A DNA stretch of 64,000 nucleotides, from the NCBI GenBank assembly GCA_965213645.1, contig CBDBZX010000002.1, forward strand, positions 992,001 to 1,056,000. The letters are read 5' to 3'. Shown piece after piece: positions 26,295 through 34,276 of this stretch. The position numbers and the translations under genes are program-made. Every line of letters begins with the position of its first letter. Position 1 is the first letter of the stretch. Source of the stretch: CBDBZX01 sp965213645 (GTDB lineage: Bacteria; Deinococcota; Deinococci; Deinococcales; Trueperaceae). The notes below the pieces were generated by a model that worked only from the letters and a program-made list of their open reading frames with translations, had not been told where the DNA came from and searched no databases.

Positions 26295-26876
26295 ATGCTC
26301 CCTCTCCCGATCAGAAACGCCATCATTCGGACGCTTCAAGAGGTGTGTCCGCGCCACACACGCATCTGCGCGGCTTGGCTCGAGGGCGCAGACGCCCTGA
26401 ACCGGGTTGACGCCTATTCGGACATTGATCTCTGGCTAGACGTAAAAGATGGCTTTGAGGATGACGCCATCTCACTCGTTAAGTCAGCTTTGGAATCTTT
26501 GGGTACGCTCGAGCTGGAGCATCACCTCGAGCATCCTCATCCGAAAATCAGGCAGGTGTTGTTTAGGCTCGAGAAAACGCCTAAATTCCTCATCCTCGAC
26601 CTCTGCGTGCAGAGCCACAGCCGCGCTGAGCCCTTTACAGAAGGTGAAGCGTTAAAAATCTTGCTCGACAAAGCTGACGTGCTCGCCGCGCAACCTTTTG
26701 ATGAGGTGCGTTTTGCCGAAGAGGTGAGAAACAGAGCTGAGCAACTACAGAGTGAATTTGAAGTGCGGCAAATTTGGGTTGAGAAAGAGGTCAGAAGAGG
26801 TCGTTTTTTGGAAGCGCTACACGCCTATCACGCTTACACTTTGGAACCTCTGGTCGCGCTTTTGCGGCTCCGTTAT
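26295..26876 (+). pseudogene. Nucleotidyltransferase-domain protein, 5' part, interrupted by IS110
   Basis: 194 residues of an aminoglycoside-type nucleotidyltransferase family protein: AAWLEGADALNRVDAYSDIDLWLDV gives the Gx(n)DxD site (SDIDLWLDV), followed by a helical C-terminal domain. Reading stops inside the insertion element. The missing end is found at 28152, where YAPRKHLYQLKDSAYDLPQEVV continues in frame if the element is removed. The ATG lies 6 bases after a TACGCT box (leaderless layout). Natural substrate unknown; most such chromosomal proteins are not proven resistance enzymes. Confidence 0.78.
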
Positions 26877-26938
26877 ACGGTTTCCGGTTAAATACGAAAT
26901 AAACATTTCGTATTTAACCCGAGATACTCTGTTAAAAG

Positions 26939-27879
26939 TCAAGGTTCTAGGGTTGGTTTGAAGGGTTGGTTAGAGCATAGAACGCCGTAGACGATACGAA
27001 GCAGCTTTGCCATAGCAGCGACGAGCGCAACTTTCTTAGGTTTACCTTGCGCGAGCAGGCGTTCATAGAAGGTGCGGATACGAGGGTTAAAGCGCTTGGC
27101 ACAGAGCGCAGGCATGTAGAGCAGACGTCTAAGCGTGGATGACCCCATACGGCTTATCGCGGTGTAAGCTCTGTACGTTCCTGATTCATGACGCCGAGGT
27201 GTCAAGCCAGCCCAAGCGACAAGACAACTGGCTGAAGCAAAGCGCCTGACATCGCCGATTTCGGCAAGGAGACTGCAAGCCGTGAGCTTGGCAATGCCTG
27301 GAATACTCTCGAGCAGTTCGACATCCGAGCGCTGATCTTCTAGGGCGTCTTCGAGCTGTTGTTCGAGCGCTGCTTCTCCTCTTTTAGGGAGCGGATGCGG
27401 CGCTTGAGCGACGCTTTAACACCTTGGGGAGCGAGTCCAGCTTCGGCTGCTCCAAGGCGGTTTTTGAGGCGGGTCATATCATCATTTAAGGCTTGTAATT
27501 CTCTAACGATGTCTTTAGCTTGCTCGTTTAACTTAGGGCTAGGCGTAGGCTCACGTTCTTTAGCGAACTGGGCTAAGAGCGCCGCGTCTACTTTGTCTGT
27601 TTTATTGCGCCGATTCTGGCTCTTTGCAAAGCCGAGAATCTGTCTGGGGTTGATGACGCTCACCAGAACGTTCTGTGCTTGTAAATCTTGTTGTAGACGC
27701 AAGTGGTAGACGCCAGTCGCCTCTAAGACAACGCGGGAATATCGGTCTTTAAGCGTAGCGATGATCTGCTCAAAGCCTGTTTTATTATTCTCGACACGAA
27801 GGTGCTTGACTTCCCCGGTAGCCGCTAAGATGCAAACGTCCAAGTGCGCTTTACTGACGTCAATACCAATCCAGCACAT
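26939..27879 (-). pseudogene. IS110-family transposase, frameshifted
   Basis: Two overlapping frames together make a complete IS110 recombinase of about 313 residues. The N-terminal RuvC-like DEDD domain has GIDVSKAHLDVCI, VVLEATGVYHL and KTDKVDAALLAQF. The C-terminal domain (Transposase_20) reads SIPGIAKLTACSLLAEIGDVRRFAS, CLVAWAGLTPRRHESG. The frame changes by -1 between about 27350 and 27390, near CTAAAAG on the minus strand. Either the copy is dead or a slippage event makes full protein. AGGAGGTC lies before the ATG. Confidence 0.85.
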
Positions 27880-28080
27880 GCTTGACCTCCTCTAGGCAGA
27901 GTTACCCTTATCCACCTTCACACCGGGCTTGTTATTCGACCTCAAAGGGTCAGGATACTTCTTCGGTATCTTGAAGGTGGCAAGAGGTGGAGCTATCTCG
28001 GGTACGAACTTTTGAGTTCACGGATGCGAACGCTCTTCTCTCTTGCCTGTAGTCAACATACAAGCGGATGCGAGTAGAAA
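27880..28080 (-). ncRNA. Candidate IS110 bridge RNA region
   Basis: In IS110 elements of this layout a structured RNA is encoded between the element end and the recombinase start and guides target and donor pairing. Here the minus strand shows CCACCTTCA (27980-27972) pairing with TGAAGGTGG (27920-27912), enclosing a GATAC/GTATC stem-loop (27953-27957 with 27966-27970). The structure ends shortly before the transposase ribosome site. Placement and fold fit the known class; loop-to-target pairing was not tested. Confidence 0.55.
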
Positions 28081-28151
28081 CAAGTACGGGTTCCGGTGAT
28101 AACGGAAGAAACTCTGCAAGAGTTTATGCAGTAATCAATCGGAATCCGTAT

Positions 28152-28343
28152 TACGCGCCGAGAAAGCACCTTTATCAGCTAAAAGATAGTGCTTACGACC
28201 TGCCTCAAGAAGTCGTCGCAACCTTGGAAGACCTCTACCGCGTCACCTCTTTGGAGGACGTTGCGCTGAAGCGCGAAGAGGCGGCTCAGCGCTTTGCTCA
28301 AACCTCCGAAAACTTTGGAGGGGCTCGAGTAAAGAAGATATAA
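28152..28343 (+). pseudogene. 3' part of the IS110-interrupted nucleotidyltransferase gene
   Basis: 63 residues beginning YAPRKHLYQLKDSAYDLP and continuing PQEVVATLEDLYRVTSLEDV, the C-terminal helical part expected for the nucleotidyltransferase at 26295. It is in frame with that fragment when 26874-28151 or 26877-28151 is removed. An open frame extends upstream to 28068 into the insertion element, but those residues are element-encoded. Confidence 0.72.
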
Positions 28344-28400
28344 GCGTCCCTACCGAACGCGAAATAGCGGACGAGCCTTTGCTCTACATTGACGCCACTG

Positions 28401-28409
28401 TGATATTCT
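28401..28409 (+). promoter_or_regulatory. Extended -10 promoter for a leaderless mRNA
   Basis: TGA-TATTCT (TGn plus hexamer at 28404-28409) lies 7 bases before the ATG at 28417, so transcription should begin at or next to the start codon. Confidence 0.6.
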
Positions 28410-28416
28410 TTACACC

Positions 28417-29385
28417 ATGAACTTCAAGCGCGTTACCTTGTGGCTTATCACAGCTTCTCTTCTCCTTGCCCTCGCCGCCTGCTCATCCACCACGACGCCT
28501 GTCGGCCCAACGCCGGACCCAACGCCTCCGCCTCCAGACGAGAATGGTAGTATTCCCTTCGAGGGGACGTTGACGCTAAGCGACTATGACGACATCCAAG
28601 AGTTATGGCTTGGAGTTGTTGATTTGGACCTCTCCACAGGGCAAAAGTCGCGCGTTCTCGAGGGCGCTTTTCCGTGGCGGCATCCGAGCGGCAAGGTGGT
28701 CTTCGCGCAAGGGTGCGGTCAGCTCGCGAACCGCATCGTAGTGGCCGAGGGCGGTCTCATCACGCCTGTCACGCCTTGTAGCAGCGAGATCGAGTATCCT
28801 GAAGCTTCGAGTAACCAGTTTGAGTTCTCGCGTCTGTCGCCCGATCAGCAGAAAGTTGCCACCGAAATAGGTCACTACGTCAGCATTAGCGAAGGCAATG
28901 TCTACGACACCTACGTTTACAACCTCTCCGGCACGCTCCTGGCAACTTTCGAAGGGACCTACGCGCCCGCCTGGTTGCCCGACGGACGCCTGCTCTTCGC
29001 CACACGTGACAGGGGTATATATATGACCGACGCGCAGCTACAAAATCCTGTGCGGATTGACGGCAATCAGCTTAACGGTCCGGTAAGTAACATGGACGTG
29101 CATCCCTCAGGGACGTTCGTAGCCTTCGAATACAACCAGCAGATTTGGCTTTTAGACCTCTCTACCGGGGGGGTGCGCGAGCTGATCACAGGGTCCAAGC
29201 GCCTGCGCTTCCCGACCTTTTCGCCGGACGGCGTGGCGCTCGCTTATTTAGCGACCTCACAGGGTGAAGATTACGACCAGGTTATCTATTTCACCGATTT
29301 GCAGACGGGCGAGGGCTACGCGCTCGACTTCCTAACCGATAGTGTCTTTACTGTGCCCAATGGACCGCTAAGTTGGACCCCTTGA
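28417..29385 (+). CDS. Beta-propeller (TolB/PD40-like) lipoprotein
   Basis: 322 residues. Signal peptide with lipobox LAAC around residue 21, then a proline/threonine-rich linker (PVGPTPDPTPPPPDENG). The body holds repeated WD40-like PD40 units: FSRLSPDQQKVATEIG, PAWLPDGRLLFATRD, MDVHPSGTFVAFEYN and FPTFSPDGVALAYLAT, about four to five blades. Likely anchored outside the cytoplasmic membrane; partner unknown. Leaderless promoter layout upstream. Followed by a candidate small RNA. Confidence 0.82.
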   Translation: MNFKRVTLWLITASLLLALAACSSTTTPVGPTPDPTPPPPDENGSIPFEGTLTLSDYDDIQELWLGVVDLDLSTGQKSRVLEGAFPWRHPSGKVVFAQGCGQLANRIVVAEGGLITPVTPCSSEIEYPEASSNQFEFSRLSPDQQKVATEIGHYVSISEGNVYDTYVYNLSGTLLATFEGTYAPAWLPDGRLLFATRDRGIYMTDAQLQNPVRIDGNQLNGPVSNMDVHPSGTFVAFEYNQQIWLLDLSTGGVRELITGSKRLRFPTFSPDGVALAYLATSQGEDYDQVIYFTDLQTGEGYALDFLTDSVFTVPNGPLSWTP

Positions 29386-29465
29386 GCTTAACTAGGTCAA
29401 TTCTCAACCGCTTTGCTTAGGGGTAAACCTCGAGTAAGAATCTTGTAAGAGCCCTTCACTTACAC

Positions 29466-29563
29466 TATCCTCAGTTTAGCCGAGCGCTAAACTCTCGGAG
29501 GCCGAGCCTCCACCATCTCCTCTCTAAGTGCCCTGCGCCTCCCCCGTGCAGGGCAAATTTTTT
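29466..29563 (+). ncRNA. Candidate small RNA with three hairpins and a terminator
   Basis: Three perfect stems in a row: AGTTTAG/CTAAACT (29473-29493), GGAGGC/GCCTCC (29497-29511) and TGCCCTGC/GCAGGGCA (29529-29555), the last followed by six T (29558-29563). TACACT at 29461-29466 is a possible -10 box. No reading frame of note lies inside. It may be an independent small RNA or an elaborate 3' end of the upstream lipoprotein mRNA. Confidence 0.5.
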
Positions 29564-29777
29564 GAAATACCACTCAATTTAGAGCACAATTTGTCTATGG
29601 AAGGCGAAAGAGCGTGCATGTCTCAGTGTATAGTTTCAGTCCTAGCTGCCCATATAACCCGTCCTCGACGCGAACGATGAAGGTGAATGCAGCCCTCCTA
29701 CACATAGCTCACCACCTTATAGGGCTAAGATAGGTAATGGTCATGAATAAGCTAGTACAACCTGTGAGGAGTAGAGC
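29564..29777. other. Region upstream of the MoxR gene
   Basis: No gene. GAGGAG at 29763-29768 is the ribosome site of the MoxR-type gene. I see no clear repeat. Confidence 0.4.
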
Positions 29778-31223
29778 ATGAAAGCGACCACCTTAGGAGA
29801 CCTCCGCGCGACCTCTTGGAGCACCAAGTCAGGGCGCAGCGTCAAGCAAGAACTGCGCGACAACCTCATCTGCCGCTTAAAAGAGAACAAAGCCATCTTC
29901 CCCGGCATCGTCGGCTATGAAAACTCGGTGACGCCGCAAATCGTCAACGCGCTACTAAGCCGCCACAACTTTATCTTACTCGGGCTACGCGGTCAGGCAA
30001 AGACGCGCATCCTGCGCCAGCTCGTGGACCTCTTAGACGATGAGATTCCGGTAATTGCCGAAAGCGAACTCAACGACGACCCCTTCAACCCGGTCAGTGC
30101 GGACGGCAAACAGATCGTTGCTGAGCAGGGCGACGCGACGCCGATTGCGTGGCTCCCCAAGGATGCCCGCTACGTCGAAAAGCTCGCCACACCCGACGCA
30201 ACCGTGGCGGACATCATCGGCGACATCGACCCGATCAAAGCCGCCCGCCTCGGCACAAAGATGGGCGACGAGCGCAGTGTGCACTATGGGCTTCTGCCGA
30301 GGGCCAATCGCGGCATCTTCGCTATGAACGAACTTCCGGACCTCTCCGGCAAGGTGCAAGTCGCCTTGTTCAACATCATGCAAGAGGGCGACGTGCAGAT
30401 TAAGGGCTACCCGATTCGCCTGCCCTTGGACGTGATGATGGTTTTCAGCGCCAACCCTGAAGACTATACGGCACGCGGTAAAATCGTTACGCCGCTCAAG
30501 GACCGCATCGGCTCGGAGATTCGCACGCACTACCCCGCCACCGTTGAGGAGAGCATGGCGATCACCTCGCAAGAGGCGTGGCTCGGGCGCGGCGCAGGCG
30601 AAGGCAACAAGGTCAAGATTCCTTCGTATGTCGCCGAAATCATCGAAGAGGTGGCGTTTCAAGCAAGGGACGACTCGCGCGTGGACAAGCACTCCGGTGT
30701 CTCGCAGCGTCTGCCGATCAGCCTCTTAGAGAACGTCGCGAGCAACGCAGAGCGCCGCGCCTACGTGTTGGGCGAAAGCACGCCCATCGCCCGCGTCATC
30801 GACCTCTATGCGGGGCTGTCGGCGGTGACGGGCAAGTTGGAGCTCGAGTACGAAGGCGAACTCAAAGGGGGTGAGGCTGTCGCCAAAGACATCGTGCGCC
30901 GCGCCATCGGGCAGGTCTTTAGCCGCCGAGGTGTGAACTTAGAAACTAGCACCATCACCGAATACTTCGACACCGACAACACCCTTAAAGTTCCCGATAC
31001 GCTCCGCACTGAACAGCTCCCTGAAGTCTTAGGCAGCGTCCCCGGTTTGATGGGCGCGGCAGGCGAACTCGTCGAAGGCAAAGAGAGCGACGACCTTGCC
31101 GCCGCCGCCGAATTCGTTTTAGAAGGTCTCTACGCCCGCAAGCAGGTCGCGCGGAGCGAAGAGAGAGGCTACAGCGCGGCGGAGCCCGATATGGGTCAAG
31201 CGGCGCGGAGACGCTGGAACTAA
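29778..31223 (+). CDS. MoxR/ChlI-like AAA+ ATPase
   Basis: 481 residues. Walker A is LLGLRGQAKTRI (GxxGxxKT), a Walker B/sensor region is RGIFAMNELPDLSGKVQ with the pre-sensor insert QEGDVQIKGYPIRLPLDVMMVFSANPEDYTARG, characteristic of the MoxR/magnesium-chelatase branch. It is followed 93 bases later by a von Willebrand A protein, the usual partner pair, which together are thought to act as chaperones or metal-insertion/activation machines. Substrate unknown; nearby genes give no clear client. GAGGAG precedes the ATG. Confidence 0.87.
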   Translation: MKATTLGDLRATSWSTKSGRSVKQELRDNLICRLKENKAIFPGIVGYENSVTPQIVNALLSRHNFILLGLRGQAKTRILRQLVDLLDDEIPVIAESELNDDPFNPVSADGKQIVAEQGDATPIAWLPKDARYVEKLATPDATVADIIGDIDPIKAARLGTKMGDERSVHYGLLPRANRGIFAMNELPDLSGKVQVALFNIMQEGDVQIKGYPIRLPLDVMMVFSANPEDYTARGKIVTPLKDRIGSEIRTHYPATVEESMAITSQEAWLGRGAGEGNKVKIPSYVAEIIEEVAFQARDDSRVDKHSGVSQRLPISLLENVASNAERRAYVLGESTPIARVIDLYAGLSAVTGKLELEYEGELKGGEAVAKDIVRRAIGQVFSRRGVNLETSTITEYFDTDNTLKVPDTLRTEQLPEVLGSVPGLMGAAGELVEGKESDDLAAAAEFVLEGLYARKQVARSEERGYSAAEPDMGQAARRRWN

Positions 31224-31233
31224 GGATAATAGA

Positions 31234-31291
31234 AGATTGAAGAGGGAAGATAAAGGCCGTCAATCTTTCTTTTCTCTTTCCTCTTCAATCT
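31234..31291. repeat. Long-stem hairpin (class member 1)
   Basis: A 17-bp stem with one G-T pair (31234-31250 with 31275-31291) built from AGATTGAAGAGG-type words, between the MoxR and VWA genes. It could tune expression of the second gene. Same design as hairpins at 33627, 34185, 55198 and 61700. Confidence 0.7.
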
Positions 31292-31316
31292 TTACTTTTC
31301 TCCGAAGGAGAACCTA

Positions 31317-32570
31317 ATGTCCGCTACTCGTTACTCCAAATACGAAGCCACCCTAGATGACCTAGACATGGCCGACCTGATGAAGATGATGCAGGATCGG
31401 CTCTTAGAGTCGGGCTTTCAGCGCAACCCCTGGGACCCTGACCCAAACTATCAGCAGACCATGCAAGACCTCTACGACGCCATCGCTGAGGCTCTGATCA
31501 ACAACGAACTCGTCTCGGACGAGATGATCGAGCAGGCGATGGAAAGCGAGGATTGGATGGACTCGCAACTCGGCGAAGTCGTGAAAGAGTTGGCGCAGCG
31601 GCTCGAGCGCGAAGGCTACCTCAAGCCCCAAAACGGTCAAGAACCCGGCGATCCCAATCAACCGGGTGGACAGGGCGGCCAAGGCCCCGACCGCGACCCC
31701 GGACAGGTCAAGTTCGAGCTGACGAATAAAGCCATCGACTTTTTAGGCTACCGTACGCTTAAAGATGTCTTGGGTGGCGCGGGCAAGTCGTCCATCGGCG
31801 CACACGAGACGAAGTTTCAAACGACGGGCGTCGAAGCGACGGCGGAGTCCAAACCTTACGAGTTCGGCGACACCATGAACTTGAACCTCTCCGAAACCTT
31901 TAAGAACGCGGCGCAACACGGCTTCGAGGACGGCAAGTTTAACTTGGATTACGGTGACTTAGAGGTCATGCAAGCCGAGTACAACTCGTCTGCGGCTACT
32001 GTCGTGATGCTCGACTGCTCGCACTCGATGATCTTGTACGGCGAAGACCGTTTTACGCCCGCCAAGCAGGTCGCCTTAGCCTTGTCGCACCTCATCCAAA
32101 CGCAGTATCGCGGCGACGTGATTAAGTTCGTTCTGTTCCACAACTCCGCTGAGGAAATCCCCTTAGCCAAGCTCGCGCAGGCGCAGGTTGGGCCGTATCA
32201 CACCAATACCGCCGAAGGCTTGCGATTAGCGCAGAAGATTTTGAAGCGCCAAAACAAGGATATGAAGCAGATCGTGATGATTACAGACGGCAAGCCCTCC
32301 GCCATCACCTTACCTAACGGGCGCGTCTACAAAAACGCCTACGGCTTAGACCCGATGGTGTTAGGTGAGACCTTGCGAGAGGTCGGGAGCTGCCGCCGCC
32401 AAGGAATTCAGGTCAATACGTTCATGCTCGCCCGCGACCCCGAGTTGATGGCCTTTGTGCAGCGCGTCTCAGCGATGACCAATGGCAAGGCGTACTTCAC
32501 GACGCCGCACACCATTGGACAATACGTCTTGATGGATTATCAGTCGCGGCGCACAAAGATGGTGAATTGA
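31317..32570 (+). CDS. von Willebrand factor A domain protein, MoxR partner
   Basis: 417 residues. The C-terminal VWA domain has the metal-ion-dependent adhesion site: VVMLDCSHSMILYGEDRF (DxSxS), a conserved threonine (HTNTAEGL) and MITDGKP (D). The N-terminal 130 residues are helical and acidic, with a glycine/proline/glutamine linker (QEPGDPNQPGGQGGQGPD). No membrane segment. AAGGAG 7-12 bases before the ATG. Pairs with the upstream AAA+ protein; such two-gene systems act on a client that often lies nearby. Its stop overlaps the start region of the following lipoprotein. Confidence 0.87.
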   Translation: MSATRYSKYEATLDDLDMADLMKMMQDRLLESGFQRNPWDPDPNYQQTMQDLYDAIAEALINNELVSDEMIEQAMESEDWMDSQLGEVVKELAQRLEREGYLKPQNGQEPGDPNQPGGQGGQGPDRDPGQVKFELTNKAIDFLGYRTLKDVLGGAGKSSIGAHETKFQTTGVEATAESKPYEFGDTMNLNLSETFKNAAQHGFEDGKFNLDYGDLEVMQAEYNSSAATVVMLDCSHSMILYGEDRFTPAKQVALALSHLIQTQYRGDVIKFVLFHNSAEEIPLAKLAQAQVGPYHTNTAEGLRLAQKILKRQNKDMKQIVMITDGKPSAITLPNGRVYKNAYGLDPMVLGETLREVGSCRRQGIQVNTFMLARDPELMAFVQRVSAMTNGKAYFTTPHTIGQYVLMDYQSRRTKMVN

Positions 32571-32578
32571 GGTTCGCT

Positions 32579-33595
32579 GTGAACTTTATCGCAATCAAAA
32601 GGAGCGCCCTAGCGGTGCTCCTTTGTGTTTTAGTCCTACTCGTCTCGTGTAACTCGGATGACGCCGCCCCAACTGAACCGACGCCGAACGAACCAGAGGT
32701 AGAGGTCCCTGCTGTGCCTAGCGGCCTCGAGCTGACAACTGTCACCTCTAATTTTGAAGCGGGTGTATCCGCCGCTGTCCTTGCCTGGAACGATGTAGAG
32801 AATGAGACGGGCTTTGAACTGGAGCGTCAAGACCCCTTCTCCGAAGACACCTTTACACAAATTGCCATGCTCGACGCGGATACAACCGAATACCGTGACG
32901 AAGAGGTTGTTTTAGGACGACCCTATACGTACCGCCTCCGCGCGGTGAACGCGGCTGGCGCGTCGCCCTACGCCGAAATTGAGGTGACGCCGCTACCCCC
33001 TGACGCCACCGTGCTCTTTGACGGCGCGGATTTAGCCGCATGGGAACCTGAGGAAGAGGGCGGCGAGGTGTGGCCCGTGGAAGGTGGGGTATTGGAGGTT
33101 CTCCCCGGCGAAAGGGTGGGCGACAACGACCTTCGCACGAAAGAGGTCTATAAAGATTTCTGGTTGCACGTCGAATTCAACGTGCCGGAGAGTCCTGAAA
33201 ATGCCGACGAGCAAGAGCGAGGGAACAGCGGTATCTATCTACAAGGACGCTATGAAATCCAAGTGCTCGACTCCTATGGGCGCATCTTAGAAGGTGAAAA
33301 TGACGTGGGCGCGGTCTACGGCGTGTCGAACGCGAGCGAAAACTCGAGCTTGCCCGCAGGCGAGTGGCAGCGCTACGACATCCTCTTTGCGGCTCCACAA
33401 TATGAAGGCGAGACGAAAGTTGAGGACGCGCGAGTCAGCGTGCGCCTCAACGGAACGCTGATTCAAGATGAGGTGCAGATTCCGAGTAATACGCGACTCG
33501 GCAACCCTGAAGGGTCAGAAACTGGACCTGTTGTGTTGCAAGCGCATAGAGATAGGGTGCGCTACCGCAACGTCTGGGTTGAGCCGCTGGAGTGA
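32579..33595 (+). CDS. Lipoprotein with fibronectin III and DUF1080 (3-keto-disaccharide hydrolase-like) domains
   Basis: About 338 residues. Signal peptide ending LLVSC (lipobox) near residue 24. Residues about 45-140 are a fibronectin type III domain (SAAVLAWNDVENETGFELER, YTYRLRAVNAAG). Residues about 145-335 match DUF1080: TVLFDGADLAAWEPE, FWLHVEFNVPE, GNSGIYLQGRYEIQVLDSYG, PAGEWQRYDILF, GPVVLQAH, VRYRNVWVEPL. The family binds or hydrolyses unusual sugars. GTG 32579 with GAGG upstream is preferred. It follows the MoxR/VWA pair by 8 bases, so it may be the pair's client or merely co-transcribed. Confidence 0.82.
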   Translation: MNFIAIKRSALAVLLCVLVLLVSCNSDDAAPTEPTPNEPEVEVPAVPSGLELTTVTSNFEAGVSAAVLAWNDVENETGFELERQDPFSEDTFTQIAMLDADTTEYRDEEVVLGRPYTYRLRAVNAAGASPYAEIEVTPLPPDATVLFDGADLAAWEPEEEGGEVWPVEGGVLEVLPGERVGDNDLRTKEVYKDFWLHVEFNVPESPENADEQERGNSGIYLQGRYEIQVLDSYGRILEGENDVGAVYGVSNASENSSLPAGEWQRYDILFAAPQYEGETKVEDARVSVRLNGTLIQDEVQIPSNTRLGNPEGSETGPVVLQAHRDRVRYRNVWVEPLE

Positions 33596-33626
33596 GGCTC
33601 GAGACTAAAGAAGAAAGGTCAAAGAG

Positions 33627-33680
33627 AAAAGGACTGAGTACTGAGTAAAAACCTCTTTTCTCTCAGTACTCAGTCCTTTT
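33627..33680. repeat. Long-stem hairpin (class member 2), likely bidirectional terminator
   Basis: A perfect 19-bp stem (33627-33645 with 33662-33680) made of AGTACTGAG-type words, with A's at one foot and T's at the other. It lies between convergent genes and probably ends both transcripts. Confidence 0.78.
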
Positions 33681-33683
33681 TCC

Positions 33684-34112
33684 TCAATTCAGTACTCTCA
33701 CCGGGTCATTCTTCTGCTTGCGCTGGCGCATGAAGAGGTAGCTTGCCAAGCCGAGCGGTCCGAAAAAGAGCGTCAAGAGAACGAAAAGACGCGGGTTGAC
33801 GCCCCAATACTTCGCGTCGCGAAAAATCCACACGCCGACGAAGAGGTCCAAAGTGAGATAGTGCGCCCAGCCAGCCAGAAAGGTCCACTCCTGCGAAAAG
33901 CTCTCCCTGAGCGCCGTGAACGAGAGGTCGAAGCTGCCCGAACCCGTCGCTAAAGCAATTAATAAGAGGAGTGTGTAGAGTCCGCCGAGCACGATGTAAG
34001 GCCAATAGGCGAGCACTAACCTCTCCGTAAAGCGAGCACGTGGGAAGAGGAGCATTCCGAGCCAGATGGGGAGGGGCAAGATGGTGAGGAGATTGAATAA
34101 GCCTTGTGCCAT
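33684..34112 (-). CDS. ABA4-like (DUF4281) membrane protein
   Basis: 142 residues with four hydrophobic segments. LNLLTILPLPIWLGM-like N-terminus (NLLTILPLPIWLGMLLFP), WAHYLTLDLFVGVWIFRDA and LLTLFFGPLGLASYLFMR match DUF4281, the family of plant ABA4, linked to carotenoid (neoxanthin) formation. In bacteria the role is unclear; carotenoid-related is a guess. ATG lies 6 bases after TAAGAT on the minus strand, so the mRNA is probably leaderless. Confidence 0.83.
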   Translation of the reverse strand: MAQGLFNLLTILPLPIWLGMLLFPRARFTERLVLAYWPYIVLGGLYTLLLLIALATGSGSFDLSFTALRESFSQEWTFLAGWAHYLTLDLFVGVWIFRDAKYWGVNPRLFVLLTLFFGPLGLASYLFMRQRKQKNDPVRVLN

Positions 34113-34170
34113 AGGATTATCTTACCTTTATCATACGACGTCGTCTCACTGTACTTTGGCTTGACAGAAA

Positions 34171-34235
34171 GCTGTTAGCAATTAGCCTTTAGCTGTTAGC
34201 TTAAAAGCCTTTGCTAATCGCTAACAGCTAAAGGC
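34171..34235. repeat. Long-stem hairpin (class member 3) with two alternative pairings
   Basis: GCCTTTAGCTGTTAGC (34185-34200) pairs perfectly with 34220-34235. A second left-arm copy (GCTGTTAGCAATTAGC at 34171-34186) can pair with 34213-34228 at 15 of 16 positions, so two competing folds exist. Confidence 0.7.
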
Positions 34236-34276
34236 CAAAAGCCAGACTAGGTAAGCACCGCGTGAATTCAGGTCAA

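Larger units (their letters stand above)
26874..28151 (-). mobile_element. IS110-family insertion sequence, about 1.28 kb
   Basis: The element splits a nucleotidyltransferase gene. Left end: TATACGGTTTCCGGTTAA; right end (reverse complement): ATACGGATTCCGATTGA, an imperfect terminal inverted repeat. A perfect 14-bp inverted repeat (26886-26899 with 26906-26919) lies just inside the left end, and an AAACTC/GAGTTT hairpin just inside the right end. The transposase runs on the minus strand and has a frameshift. The roughly 190-base non-coding stretch before the transposase start is where IS110 elements encode their bridge RNA. Exact ends could vary by 1-3 bases because TAT/TAC flank both sides. 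Confidence 0.78.

Noticed and set aside
26295..26891. Nucleotidyltransferase as an intact aminoglycoside resistance gene
   Set aside because: It is broken by the IS110 element and the family is broad; substrate cannot be inferred.
28068..28151. Start of an independent 91-residue protein
   Set aside because: These codons lie inside the IS110 right end; only the part after 28152 resembles the interrupted gene.
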